Shown here piece by piece: positions 1-5,285 of a stretch of DNA of 5,285 nucleotides. This DNA comes from Acidobacteriota bacterium (lineage in GTDB: Bacteria > Acidobacteriota > Terriglobia > Terriglobales > Acidobacteriaceae), in contig JAJZDO010001073.1 of NCBI GenBank assembly GCA_021805955.1, forward strand, positions 1 through 5,285. The letters run 5' to 3'. The number at the start of each line of letters is the position of its first letter. Positions within the stretch are counted from its first letter, which is position 1. The notes below the pieces were generated by a model. It had not been told where the DNA came from and ran no database searches. It worked only from the letters and a program-made list of their open reading frames with translations. Both the position numbers and the translations under genes were made by a program.

Positions 1-22
1 CGAAGGACGTGAGGAGACATCG
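1..22. repeat. 22-bp inverted repeat, left copy (window edge)
   Basis: These bases are an exact reverse complement of 1195-1216. The match stops at position 23; whether it extends left beyond the window cannot be seen. On the minus strand it encodes the last six visible residues of the GT2 protein, MSPHVL. It is either an assembly or amplification fold-back join or a genuine inverted repeat. Confidence 0.9.
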
Positions 23-764
23 ACGCGGACTCCGGATGCTTCCGCGCCAGGCGTACTCGACCGATGCCATAGCGCATCATCTGCCGAAACAGTCCACTGA
101 AACTGCTGCGCGGCTCGTAGTACACGCTCAAGCGCGGATCGGTATACGCTTTATAACCCGCTGCTGCGACCCGCGTGTTGAACTCCACATCCTCGCAGGC
201 ATCGAAGCTTTCGTCGTACATGCCCAGCCGTTCAAACACGATCCGCCGATAGGTTGCACCAGAACTTGCCGGATGCACAAAGCCGGAATGGCTCATGTTG
301 TAAATCAGGGAATCGCGGCCGTGTCCCAACGCGGAAGCCCGCGCATCCGCAATAATTCTTCCCACGCCTTTGGGAGAAAATGCGATCAGCGGCTGCGGAC
401 GACAGAGGCAGTCCGCGCCCGTTTCCTCGAGCAACTTTACTGTGTCTTGCAGCAGATGGTTGGATGGAATTTCACAATGGCCGTCGATAAAAAGAATGAT
501 GCCTCCACTCGCGGCCGCGACTCCGGCGTTTCTGCCGGCACCGGAACGGATTCCAGGATTGTCGACGACTCGAATCGACACCGCCGCACCGCTTGCCTTG
601 CGCTCGACTAGTTCGCGCGTTCCATCGCCTGACCGTCCATCTGCAACAAGGATTTCAAAGCGGTCCGCAGGATACGCCTGCTGCAACAACTGGTCCAGCA
701 GGCGCCCAAGACTGCGAACTTCGTTGCGCACCGGCAAAATGACTGAAATCTTAGGCGACGCCAT
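1..764 (-). CDS. Glycosyltransferase family 2, ExoA-like, 3' partial
   Basis: GT-A fold inverting glycosyltransferase; 254 residues are visible and the gene runs off the left edge. It starts with MASPKISVILPVRNE, the classic GT2 opening. Motifs: nucleotide-binding ADGRSGDGT (41-49, D42); FIDGHCEIP (92-100), where D94-G-H96 takes the place of DXD, as in the ExoA-like group that has D-x-H; DACEDVEFNTR (188-198), with E191/D192 as the likely catalytic-base region; and FRQMMRYGIGR (226-236), equivalent to the C-terminal QXXRW-type region. ExoA-like members usually continue with one or more C-terminal membrane helices, which would be outside the window. The ATG at 764 lies inside the preceding GT4 gene (14-nt overlap) and has GAGGA 8 nt upstream, so translation is probably coupled. 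The last six visible residues (249-254) fall in a 22-bp sequence that also occurs inverted at 1195-1216, so this end of the reading frame may not be genuine. Confidence 0.88.
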   Translation of the reverse strand, partial: MASPKISVILPVRNEVRSLGRLLDQLLQQAYPADRFEILVADGRSGDGTRELVERKASGAAVSIRVVDNPGIRSGAGRNAGVAAASGGIILFIDGHCEIPSNHLLQDTVKLLEETGADCLCRPQPLIAFSPKGVGRIIADARASALGHGRDSLIYNMSHSGFVHPASSGATYRRIVFERLGMYDESFDACEDVEFNTRVAAAGYKAYTDPRLSVYYEPRSSFSGLFRQMMRYGIGRVRLARKHPESASMSPHVL

Positions 765-1911
765 GCACTGCTTCCTCGTCCTCCATCGGAAACGAATCTC
801 CAATCATCGTTCCGTACAGCATTTCCAGCAACTCCCGCTGACGCCTTGGCGAGAAATCCCGAGCCACACGATACTTGGCTTCCGAAGCCAACTGGCTGCG
901 CAACGCGGAGGAACGCACCATCTTTTTCATCGCCTCGGCAAGCGCAACCGTTGCATTGGGCTCTACCAGAAGACCGGTCTCTCCGCTCTCGATCACATCC
1001 GGAATTCCGCCCGTATCGGTCGCGATCACCGGAACTCCAAGCAACATCGCTTCTAAAACAGAGTTCGGCGTACCATCGGTCAGCGACGGCTGCACCAGGC
1101 AATCCATCACGTTCATCCAGGCCGCAGCCCTGCGTTGAAAGCCCGCAAAACAGACTCGGTCCTCCATTCCCAGGCGTCGAGCTTGCGCGCGCAACGATGT
1201 CTCCTCACGTCCTTCGCCCAGCAGCAACAGCTCCATCGGCTGTCCCGGCAGCATCTTGTGCAACAGCGCGAATGCATCCAGCAGCACGCGATGTCCCTTT
1301 TCGCGGTTGAAGCGCCCGGCGGCGCCGAACACAAAAGTGCGGCCACTGAGCCCAAGCTTCTCGCGACTTGGCGCCGGCTCCTGCGATAAGCCTGTCTCCC
1401 TCGGAGCGAGGACGGCATTCTGAATCACCAGCGGCGCTCGTCGCCCGCGACGCAGCCGCCCCAGTTCCCGCGCCTGTGCCGGAGAAATACAGACCACCCA
1501 CGGACTGCGCACCAGCAGACTGCGCTCCAGCCGCTCATACAGCGTCACCTGCCAGGTCTCCGACGTAAAATCGCGAACAAACGGCACCCATGCGATATTG
1601 GCGTGCTTGGCGGCAAAGTGGCCGACAACGTTCGCCTTGTATCCATGCGTGCATAACAGATCGATATCGCCGGTGCGCAGATACCGCGTCAGATCATCCA
1701 CCAGGCCGGGACGGATGCCGCCAGGAACGGACACTGTCTCGATGCCATAGCGGCTGGCCAGGGTCAGCAGTTCCGACGGTTGCGGATCGTCCTGAAAACT
1801 GCCCAGGATCACCTCGTAGTCCGCGTCCCGCGTGTCCCATGCGTGATGCAGCAGCTGCTTCTCCGGACCGCCGATTGAATCGCTTGCAATCAAATGAAGT
1901 ATGCGCGACAA
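751..1911 (-). CDS. Glycosyltransferase family 4 (GT-B fold)
   Basis: Cytoplasmic or membrane-peripheral retaining glycosyltransferase of 386 residues, expected to add one sugar to the lipid-linked repeat unit using a nucleotide-sugar donor. The N-terminal acceptor domain begins with a beta strand and the glycine-rich loop SIGGPEKQL (12-20), typical of GT4. The C-terminal donor domain starts near FGAAGRFNREKGHRVLLDAF (195-214). The nucleotide-sugar site is LTDGTPNSVLEAMLLG (277-292) followed by VPVIATDTGGIPDVI (293-307). The usual EX7E pair appears here as D279...E287, so the first acidic residue is Asp instead of Glu. The start is a TTG at 1911 with a strong AAGGAG 7 nt upstream; no better ATG lies close by in frame. 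It follows the sugar transferase by 33 nt, and its last 14 nt overlap the GT2 gene. Donor and acceptor sugars are unknown. Bases 1195-1216, encoding residues about 232-239, are repeated in inverted orientation at the left edge of the window. Confidence 0.92.
   Translation of the reverse strand: MSRILHLIASDSIGGPEKQLLHHAWDTRDADYEVILGSFQDDPQPSELLTLASRYGIETVSVPGGIRPGLVDDLTRYLRTGDIDLLCTHGYKANVVGHFAAKHANIAWVPFVRDFTSETWQVTLYERLERSLLVRSPWVVCISPAQARELGRLRRGRRAPLVIQNAVLAPRETGLSQEPAPSREKLGLSGRTFVFGAAGRFNREKGHRVLLDAFALLHKMLPGQPMELLLLGEGREETSLRAQARRLGMEDRVCFAGFQRRAAAWMNVMDCLVQPSLTDGTPNSVLEAMLLGVPVIATDTGGIPDVIESGETGLLVEPNATVALAEAMKKMVRSSALRSQLASEAKYRVARDFSPRRQRELLEMLYGTMIGDSFPMEDEEAVHGVA
773..777 (-). promoter_or_regulatory. 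Shine-Dalgarno GAGGA of the GT2 gene
   Basis: Minus-strand GAGGA within the final codons of the GT4 gene, 8 nt before the ATG at 764. It fits translational coupling of the two overlapping glycosyltransferase genes. Confidence 0.65.
1195..1216. repeat. 22-bp inverted repeat, right copy (inside GT4 gene)
   Basis: Exact reverse complement of bases 1-22. Here it is normal GT4 coding sequence (minus strand, residues about 232-239, reading GEGREETS) in the segment between the two donor-domain motifs. It fits the family, so this copy is likely the original one. Confidence 0.9.
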
Positions 1912-1918
1912 ATGAGTT

Positions 1919-1924
1919 CTCCTT
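1919..1924 (-). promoter_or_regulatory. Shine-Dalgarno AAGGAG of the GT4 gene
   Basis: Read on the minus strand this is AAGGAG, 7 nt before the TTG at 1911. It decides the start in favour of a TTG codon. The 33-nt spacer it sits in contains nothing else recognisable. Confidence 0.8.
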
Positions 1925-1944
1925 GAGTGCCCTTTTGCTGCAAA

Positions 1945-3330
1945 TCAACGAGCCCCTCGCCCGCAAAGGACAATCTTGATGGTTTTGAAAAGTATCAGCA
2001 GATCAAACAACAGCGACGCATTCTTGACATAGAACAGGTCGTATTCCAACTTGGTGCGCGATTCGTCAACATTGGATCCATAGTTTGCGCACACCTGCGC
2101 CCAGCCGGTAATTCCCGGCGGAATACAGTGCCGCAGATCGTAGTAGGTAATTTGCTCTTCCAGCATCCGCACGAAATGCGGCCTCTCCGGGCGCGGCCCC
2201 ACCAGGCACATCTCGCCACGCAGCACATTGATGACTTGCGGCAGTTCATCCAGACGAACTTTTCGCAGAAATGCTCCCACGCGTGTCACGCGTGGGTCTT
2301 TGCTCGTGGCCCACACCGGTCCGGAAGTGCTTTCGGCATCCTTCCGCATGGAACGAAACTTGATCACGCGAAAGGTGCGTCCGCTTAAACCGACCCGCTC
2401 CTGCGTATAAAAAACTGGCCCTTCGGACTCCAGCTTGACGGCGACTGCCACCAGCAGCCCAATGGGCGCCAACAAAATTGTCAAAATCACAGCGGACAAG
2501 AAACTTGCCGCACGGTGGATGGAGCGTTCCATCGCAGTTGGAATGAGCGCCGCTCCGAACGCCAGGCCATTCGCCCGCACAGATTCCACTGGAACTCTGC
2601 CCGTCACAGATTCATACAACTCCCCGGCATCCTGCACGCGGATACCCACCTGCCGCAATGCCAGCAAATCATCGGCGGAAACCGTAGAAATACCAATCTC
2701 CGAGCTGATTACGATACGGTCCGGACGGAACGAGCGCGCCAAATCCCGAAGCCGATCCACAGTACCAACGACGGCAAATGGAAAATCTTTGGAAAGTGGT
2801 CGGCTTTGGTCGAGGACGATTCCGGCGAGTTTCAACGGCAACCCACATTTGCCAGCCAATTCCTCCGCCAGCAACTGGACTGTGGTTCCGGAACCCACCA
2901 GCAAGACCCGTTCGCCGGTACTCATTCTGCGATGCCACCACTCGTAAATTCGCCGCTGCGCGTACAGCAAAATTAAAACCAGTGCAAGGGACGGTTCCAG
3001 AAAGTGGTCCTGCGCCCGGCGATTGCTGGCCAGCAGCCATACCAGCGGACTCAACAGCAGTGCGCTGATACCCAGACCGCGCAGGCTTGCCACCAGCACT
3101 GTCTGTCGACTGCGCATCGTTGCATGTTCGTAAAGATCGGAGAAATAGAACGACCAGATTCCTACAATGGCAACCAGCAAAACTAGGACATACAACTGCA
3201 TATCGACTACTGCGTCCGTCGGAGCCAGCGGTCGAAACAAAAGAAAACATCCAGTCGCCAGCAGCAGCCCATCGCCGGCAATCATCAGCAATTTGCTGGA
3301 GGAAACGTATAGGTTGAAGACGCGAATCAA
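1945..3330 (-). CDS. Undecaprenyl-phosphate sugar phosphotransferase (EpsB_2-like initiating enzyme)
   Basis: Integral membrane enzyme that transfers a sugar-1-phosphate from a nucleotide sugar to undecaprenyl phosphate, the first committed step of repeat-unit assembly. With the TTG start it has 461 residues, usual for the long PGT form. It has about four N-terminal membrane helices (roughly 12-32, 46-62, 85-101, 110-124), a Rossmann-like domain starting near VLLVGSGTT (142-150), and a membrane-associated helix at 277-299 with Ala-Pro at 288-289. The catalytic domain follows with QERVG (310-314), KFRSM (324-328), the Asp-Glu dyad D361/E362 in RLDELPQ, VGPRPERP (377-384) and PPGITGWAQV (404-413). 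The ending, with a YDLFYVKN segment and terminal GRGAR, together with YESVTGRVPVES (239-250), resembles the PEP-CTERM/exosortase-associated EpsB_2 subgroup (TIGR03013 as I recall it). The sugar specificity cannot be read from sequence. An in-frame ATG at 3369 would add 13 residues but overlaps the kinase gene by 38 nt and lacks a Shine-Dalgarno sequence. Confidence 0.92.
   Translation of the reverse strand: MIRVFNLYVSSSKLLMIAGDGLLLATGCFLLFRPLAPTDAVVDMQLYVLVLLVAIVGIWSFYFSDLYEHATMRSRQTVLVASLRGLGISALLLSPLVWLLASNRRAQDHFLEPSLALVLILLYAQRRIYEWWHRRMSTGERVLLVGSGTTVQLLAEELAGKCGLPLKLAGIVLDQSRPLSKDFPFAVVGTVDRLRDLARSFRPDRIVISSEIGISTVSADDLLALRQVGIRVQDAGELYESVTGRVPVESVRANGLAFGAALIPTAMERSIHRAASFLSAVILTILLAPIGLLVAVAVKLESEGPVFYTQERVGLSGRTFRVIKFRSMRKDAESTSGPVWATSKDPRVTRVGAFLRKVRLDELPQVINVLRGEMCLVGPRPERPHFVRMLEEQITYYDLRHCIPPGITGWAQVCANYGSNVDESRTKLEYDLFYVKNASLLFDLLILFKTIKIVLCGRGAR
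2276..2296. repeat. Perfect GC-rich hairpin within the sugar transferase gene
   Basis: Nine bases (CCCACGCGT) pair perfectly with ACGCGTGGG around a 3-base loop. It lies in the codons for DPRVTRVG of the catalytic domain. The two arms follow from the peptide repeat R-V-T-R-V being coded with the same codons. There is no T-tract after it on either strand, so it is not a recognisable intrinsic terminator. It could still slow ribosomes or fold in the mRNA. Confidence 0.6.
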
Positions 3331-3331
3331 T

Positions 3332-4189
3332 TCAGCTCTCCTTACGCTTGGATCCGTACCCGTAGCCATACCCGGAATTGCGGTAGTAATCCTCGCTCTT
3401 CAGTCGGCTGACGCGGTTCACCACGCAGCCGGCAACCTTGTCCTGCATCAGGGCCAGGGCTTCGCGCGCTCCATGGATCGGAGTGGTGTCGGCGTTTAGA
3501 ATGAACAGACTGCAATCCACCAGCGGCAGCAAAGAATGCGTATCGGCCACCGCCATCATGGGAGCTGAATCCAGAATCAGCACGTCGTACTCGGCCTTCA
3601 TCTCTTGCAACAGCTTTTCCAGCCGGGTGCTTTGCAGCAGTTCGTCTGGTTCCTCCAGCGCGGCAAAACCAAACAGCACATCCAATCCGCGATTCACCTG
3701 GTACACGGCACGCTGCCACGGCAACTCACCCGCCAGCCATGAAGGCTGTTGACGCGTGTCAGGCTCCACGCCAAAAACCCTATGCAGCGTGGGCCGGCGA
3801 AGATCGAAATCGACCAACAGTACGCGCAGCCCTTCCACGCAGCTCAGCGAGCCGGCAAGGTTGGCCGCCACCGTTGTCTTTCCTTCGCCTGCCAAGGTGC
3901 TTGTAATCAAAATCGTCCGCAGTTGAAAGTCCCTGCTCAACGCCTTGACCCGGCTTCGCAACAATCGAAATTGCTCGGCCATCACCTGCTGTTTGGCGTT
4001 CATCTCCACTCCGTTCGGGGCCAGCGTCACTAGGAACTGGCTGATCTGCGACAAATCCAACTGACGTATTGGCAGATCGGAACTGTTCGCCGGCCGCGGA
4101 TGCCGCATGGCCAGCTCCGTCGCAGATGGAGTACCCAAATCGATTGGCTTCAATGCGGCACTTTCCTGCTGAATATTTGCAACCTTCAT
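3332..4189 (-). CDS. CpsD/CapB-type tyrosine kinase (BY-kinase), polysaccharide biosynthesis
   Basis: Cytoplasmic P-loop autokinase of 285 residues that works with the chain-length protein to regulate polymer assembly and export. Visible motifs: EX2RX2R oligomerisation motif (E72, R75, R78); Walker A GEGKTT at 101-106 with K104; Walker A' VLLVDFDLRRP at 123-133 (D127, D129); Walker B VLILDSAP at 203-210 (D207); and a C-terminal tyrosine cluster (Y268, Y269, Y274, Y276, Y278), the usual autophosphorylation tail. All catalytic motifs are intact. The start chosen is the ATG at 4189, which has GGAG (4198-4201) 8 nt upstream. An in-frame ATG at 4219 would add 10 residues but has only a weak GGGA in front of it. 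A start at 4303 would overlap the upstream gene by 65 nt and is unlikely. The stop is separated by one base from the start of the sugar transferase, which suggests translational coupling. The first ~70 residues are low in recognisable motifs. Confidence 0.92.
   Translation of the reverse strand: MKVANIQQESAALKPIDLGTPSATELAMRHPRPANSSDLPIRQLDLSQISQFLVTLAPNGVEMNAKQQVMAEQFRLLRSRVKALSRDFQLRTILITSTLAGEGKTTVAANLAGSLSCVEGLRVLLVDFDLRRPTLHRVFGVEPDTRQQPSWLAGELPWQRAVYQVNRGLDVLFGFAALEEPDELLQSTRLEKLLQEMKAEYDVLILDSAPMMAVADTHSLLPLVDCSLFILNADTTPIHGAREALALMQDKVAGCVVNRVSRLKSEDYYRNSGYGYGYGSKRKES
3338..3343 (-). promoter_or_regulatory. Shine-Dalgarno AAGGAG of the sugar transferase gene
   Basis: Minus-strand AAGGAG lies inside the last codons of the kinase gene, 7 nt before a TTG at 3330. 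The kinase stop TGA (3334-3332) is followed by a single A and then the TTG. This supports a TTG start over the upstream in-frame ATG at 3369, which falls in the Tyr-Gly repeat codons of the kinase and has no purine-rich element in front. Confidence 0.75.
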
Positions 4190-4197
4190 TTTTTCGT

Positions 4198-4201
4198 CTC
4201 C
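4198..4201 (-). promoter_or_regulatory. Shine-Dalgarno GGAG of the kinase gene
   Basis: Minus-strand GGAG, 8 nt before the ATG at 4189, with an A-rich spacer. It favours the shorter kinase (285 residues) over the alternative ATG at 4219. Confidence 0.6.
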
Positions 4202-4238
4202 ATATCCTTGACTGCCCATAGCTGTCCCGACGATCCTC

Positions 4239-5285
4239 TCAACTTCTCGCGGTACTCGCCTTCCACATCTTGTCGGAAACTCCAGAACACTTTGGCAGCG
4301 CAACCATTATCGGCAGCTTCAAATATGCCGCCACTTCGTCCGAATCGTGCATGGTGTCATCCTTCAGCTCTGCCACCAGGCCGCAGAGCAGGCCGATCAA
4401 CAACCCCACCAGCACCACCCCCATATACAGCAGTACCGGATCCGGCCGAAACGGATGTCCCGGCAGGTTGGCGGGTTGGACCACAACCAATGGCTGGCTT
4501 TGCTCGCGTTGATTCAATGCGGAGGTCATGGCCGCTTCCTGCTGCTTTTCCAGGAGCGCGTTGTAGTTCTTCTGCATCTCCGTGTAGTCGGCGTTCATGG
4601 CTGCAAACTGCGTCTGCACCGCTGGCAAACCACTGACAGACCCCTGCAATTCCGCAATTTTCTGCTCTATCTGCACTTGGCGTGCCTGGCGTCCCCGGAT
4701 GTCCGCATTCAGCGCAATCAGTTGGCTCCTCAACTGATCGTTCATTGTGGGTCCGGTCGCTAGTGACGTCTGGGCAACCGTATCCGGACCGCTTGCTTTG
4801 GGAGCATTCCGTATCTCCGCCTTCAACGCTGCAATTTCGTGTTTCAGCCGAATCACATCGGGATGTTCCGGCGTATATTTCAGCAGATCCGTGCGCAGCT
4901 CCTGCTGCTTCTGCGCGAGTTCAATCTGCAACGGTGTGGCTGGCGCCGGTGCCGGTGCCGAAGTTCCTTCACCGCCGTTCGGCTTTACGTTCAATAAAGA
5001 CTCCAGGTACACGCGCTGTTGATTTCCCTGGGTCAGCGCATCCTGGTTTGCCTGCAGTGCCTGTTGATACTGGCCGATCATCTGCATGTCCGCCTGGGCC
5101 TGCTCCGGCAAACTGCCCGCGTGCGCGCTCCTGAAGGCCTGGATCTTCGCTTGTTCCGCCGCCAGTTCCCGCCCTGCCTCAGCCACCTGCGAAGTCAGGA
5201 AAGAGTTGGCGCCTTGAGCCTGCTTACGTCCGTCCTTCACACTCTGCTGCAAAAACAGATCTGTAATTTCCCGGGTCGCGTCGCG
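4239..5285 (-). CDS. Polysaccharide chain-length determinant (Wzz/GNVR family), 5' partial
   Basis: Inner-membrane co-polymerase that sets polysaccharide chain length and pairs with the kinase encoded just downstream. The frame is open to the right edge, so the N-terminus and first membrane helix lie outside the window; 348 residues are visible. Visible residues 1-265 are mostly Gln/Glu/Ala/Leu-rich and look like long periplasmic coiled coils, broken by an Ala-Pro linker near residue 110 (codons around 4947-4963). Residues about 230-250 (DYTEMQKNYNALLEKQQEA) match the GNVR/G-rich region that precedes the second helix in this family. A Pro-rich PANLPGHPFRPDP motif follows, then a membrane helix at about residues 283-306 and a short cytoplasmic tail with the typical LKLPIMVALP segment. 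No kinase domain is fused, so this is a split CpsC/CpsD-like arrangement rather than a fused Wzc. The TTG at 5252 is internal, because homologous sequence continues upstream of it. It ends in TGA, 49 nt before the kinase start. Confidence 0.9.
   Translation of the reverse strand, partial: RDATREITDLFLQQSVKDGRKQAQGANSFLTSQVAEAGRELAAEQAKIQAFRSAHAGSLPEQAQADMQMIGQYQQALQANQDALTQGNQQRVYLESLLNVKPNGGEGTSAPAPAPATPLQIELAQKQQELRTDLLKYTPEHPDVIRLKHEIAALKAEIRNAPKASGPDTVAQTSLATGPTMNDQLRSQLIALNADIRGRQARQVQIEQKIAELQGSVSGLPAVQTQFAAMNADYTEMQKNYNALLEKQQEAAMTSALNQREQSQPLVVVQPANLPGHPFRPDPVLLYMGVVLVGLLIGLLCGLVAELKDDTMHDSDEVAAYLKLPIMVALPKCSGVSDKMWKASTARS

Larger units (their letters stand above)
1..5285 (-). other. 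Exopolysaccharide/capsule biosynthesis operon (internal part)
   Basis: Five co-directional genes fill the window: chain-length determinant, BY-kinase, initiating sugar phosphotransferase, GT4 and GT2. Junctions are 49 nt, 1 nt, 33 nt and a 14-nt overlap, with no space for internal promoters of normal form and no terminator between genes. The set lacks a flippase (Wzx), polymerase (Wzy), outer-membrane exporter (Wza) and phosphatase, which would be expected on either side. The EpsB_2-like sugar transferase raises the possibility of an exosortase (XrtA-type) gene nearby; this is inference from family association only. Confidence 0.85.

Noticed and set aside
370..1056. Long plus-strand open frame opposite the two glycosyltransferase genes
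   Set aside because: It is antisense to the well-supported GT2 and GT4 genes, crosses their junction, has no recognisable domain, and is Arg/Ser/His-rich as expected for a shadow frame in GC-rich DNA.
608..1102. Minus-strand open frame in another phase over the GT4/GT2 junction
   Set aside because: It overlaps both real genes in a shifted frame and its protein (Arg/Ser/Cys/Gly-rich) matches no family; it does not indicate a frameshift, because both real frames are complete across the region.
62..1752. 13-bp direct repeat (62-74 and 1740-1752)
   Set aside because: A match of this length is not surprising by chance in 5 kb, and both copies encode the same short peptide Arg-Tyr-Gly-Ile in two glycosyltransferases.
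2276..2296. Hairpin considered as a transcription terminator
   Set aside because: It is inside the conserved catalytic-domain coding region, has no T-tract on either side, and is explained by repeated Arg-Val codons.
2435..2947. Plus-strand open frames opposite the sugar transferase
   Set aside because: They are antisense to conserved coding sequence, with no motifs and no ribosome site of note.
3332..4303. Kinase start at 4303
   Set aside because: It would overlap the chain-length gene by 65 nt, and the added residues show no homology; ATG at 4189 has a clear ribosome site.
4100..4636. Plus-strand open frame opposite the kinase/chain-length junction
   Set aside because: Shadow of two real genes; low-complexity Pro/Arg/Ser composition with no domain.
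4947..4963. GCCGGT-type short tandem repeat
   Set aside because: It encodes the Ala-Pro linker of the chain-length protein, a common low-complexity element; too short to be a meaningful tandem-repeat locus.

Overview
The window is one stretch of an exopolysaccharide or capsule biosynthesis locus, with all five recognisable genes on the minus strand, so it reads from high to low coordinates. GC content is moderately high. Short gaps, a split chain-length/tyrosine-kinase pair and an EpsB_2-like (PEP-CTERM/exosortase-associated type) sugar transferase suggest a Gram-negative soil-type bacterium. My best guess is Acidobacteriota (Terriglobia), but that rests on general resemblance of the proteins, not on a marker gene.

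Layout in transcription order: (1) a Wzz/GNVR-type chain-length determinant, entering at the right edge with its N-terminus missing (4239 to >5285); (2) a cytoplasmic CpsD/CapB-type BY-kinase with a C-terminal tyrosine cluster (3332-4189); (3) a polyprenyl-phosphate sugar phosphotransferase, the initiating enzyme (1945-3330); (4) a GT4 family glycosyltransferase (751-1911); (5) an ExoA-like GT2 glycosyltransferase running off the left edge (<1-764). Gaps are 49 nt, 1 nt, 33 nt and a 14-nt overlap, so this is almost certainly one operon whose promoter lies beyond position 5285. No stretch over 50 bases is non-coding. I see no RNA gene, mobile element, CRISPR array or convincing terminator.

The likely division of labour is as follows. 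The phosphotransferase loads the first sugar phosphate onto undecaprenyl phosphate at the inner membrane. The GT4 and GT2 enzymes add further sugars. The chain-length protein and its partner kinase control polymer length and export through reversible tyrosine phosphorylation.

The most unexpected signal is an exact 22-bp inverted repeat. The first 22 bases of the window are the reverse complement of 1195-1216, inside the GT4 gene. This is far too long for chance in a window of this size. It suggests either a fold-back or chimeric join at the left edge or a real inverted repeat around the GT2 gene. Also notable are two TTG start codons with the same AAGGAG-N7-TTG arrangement.
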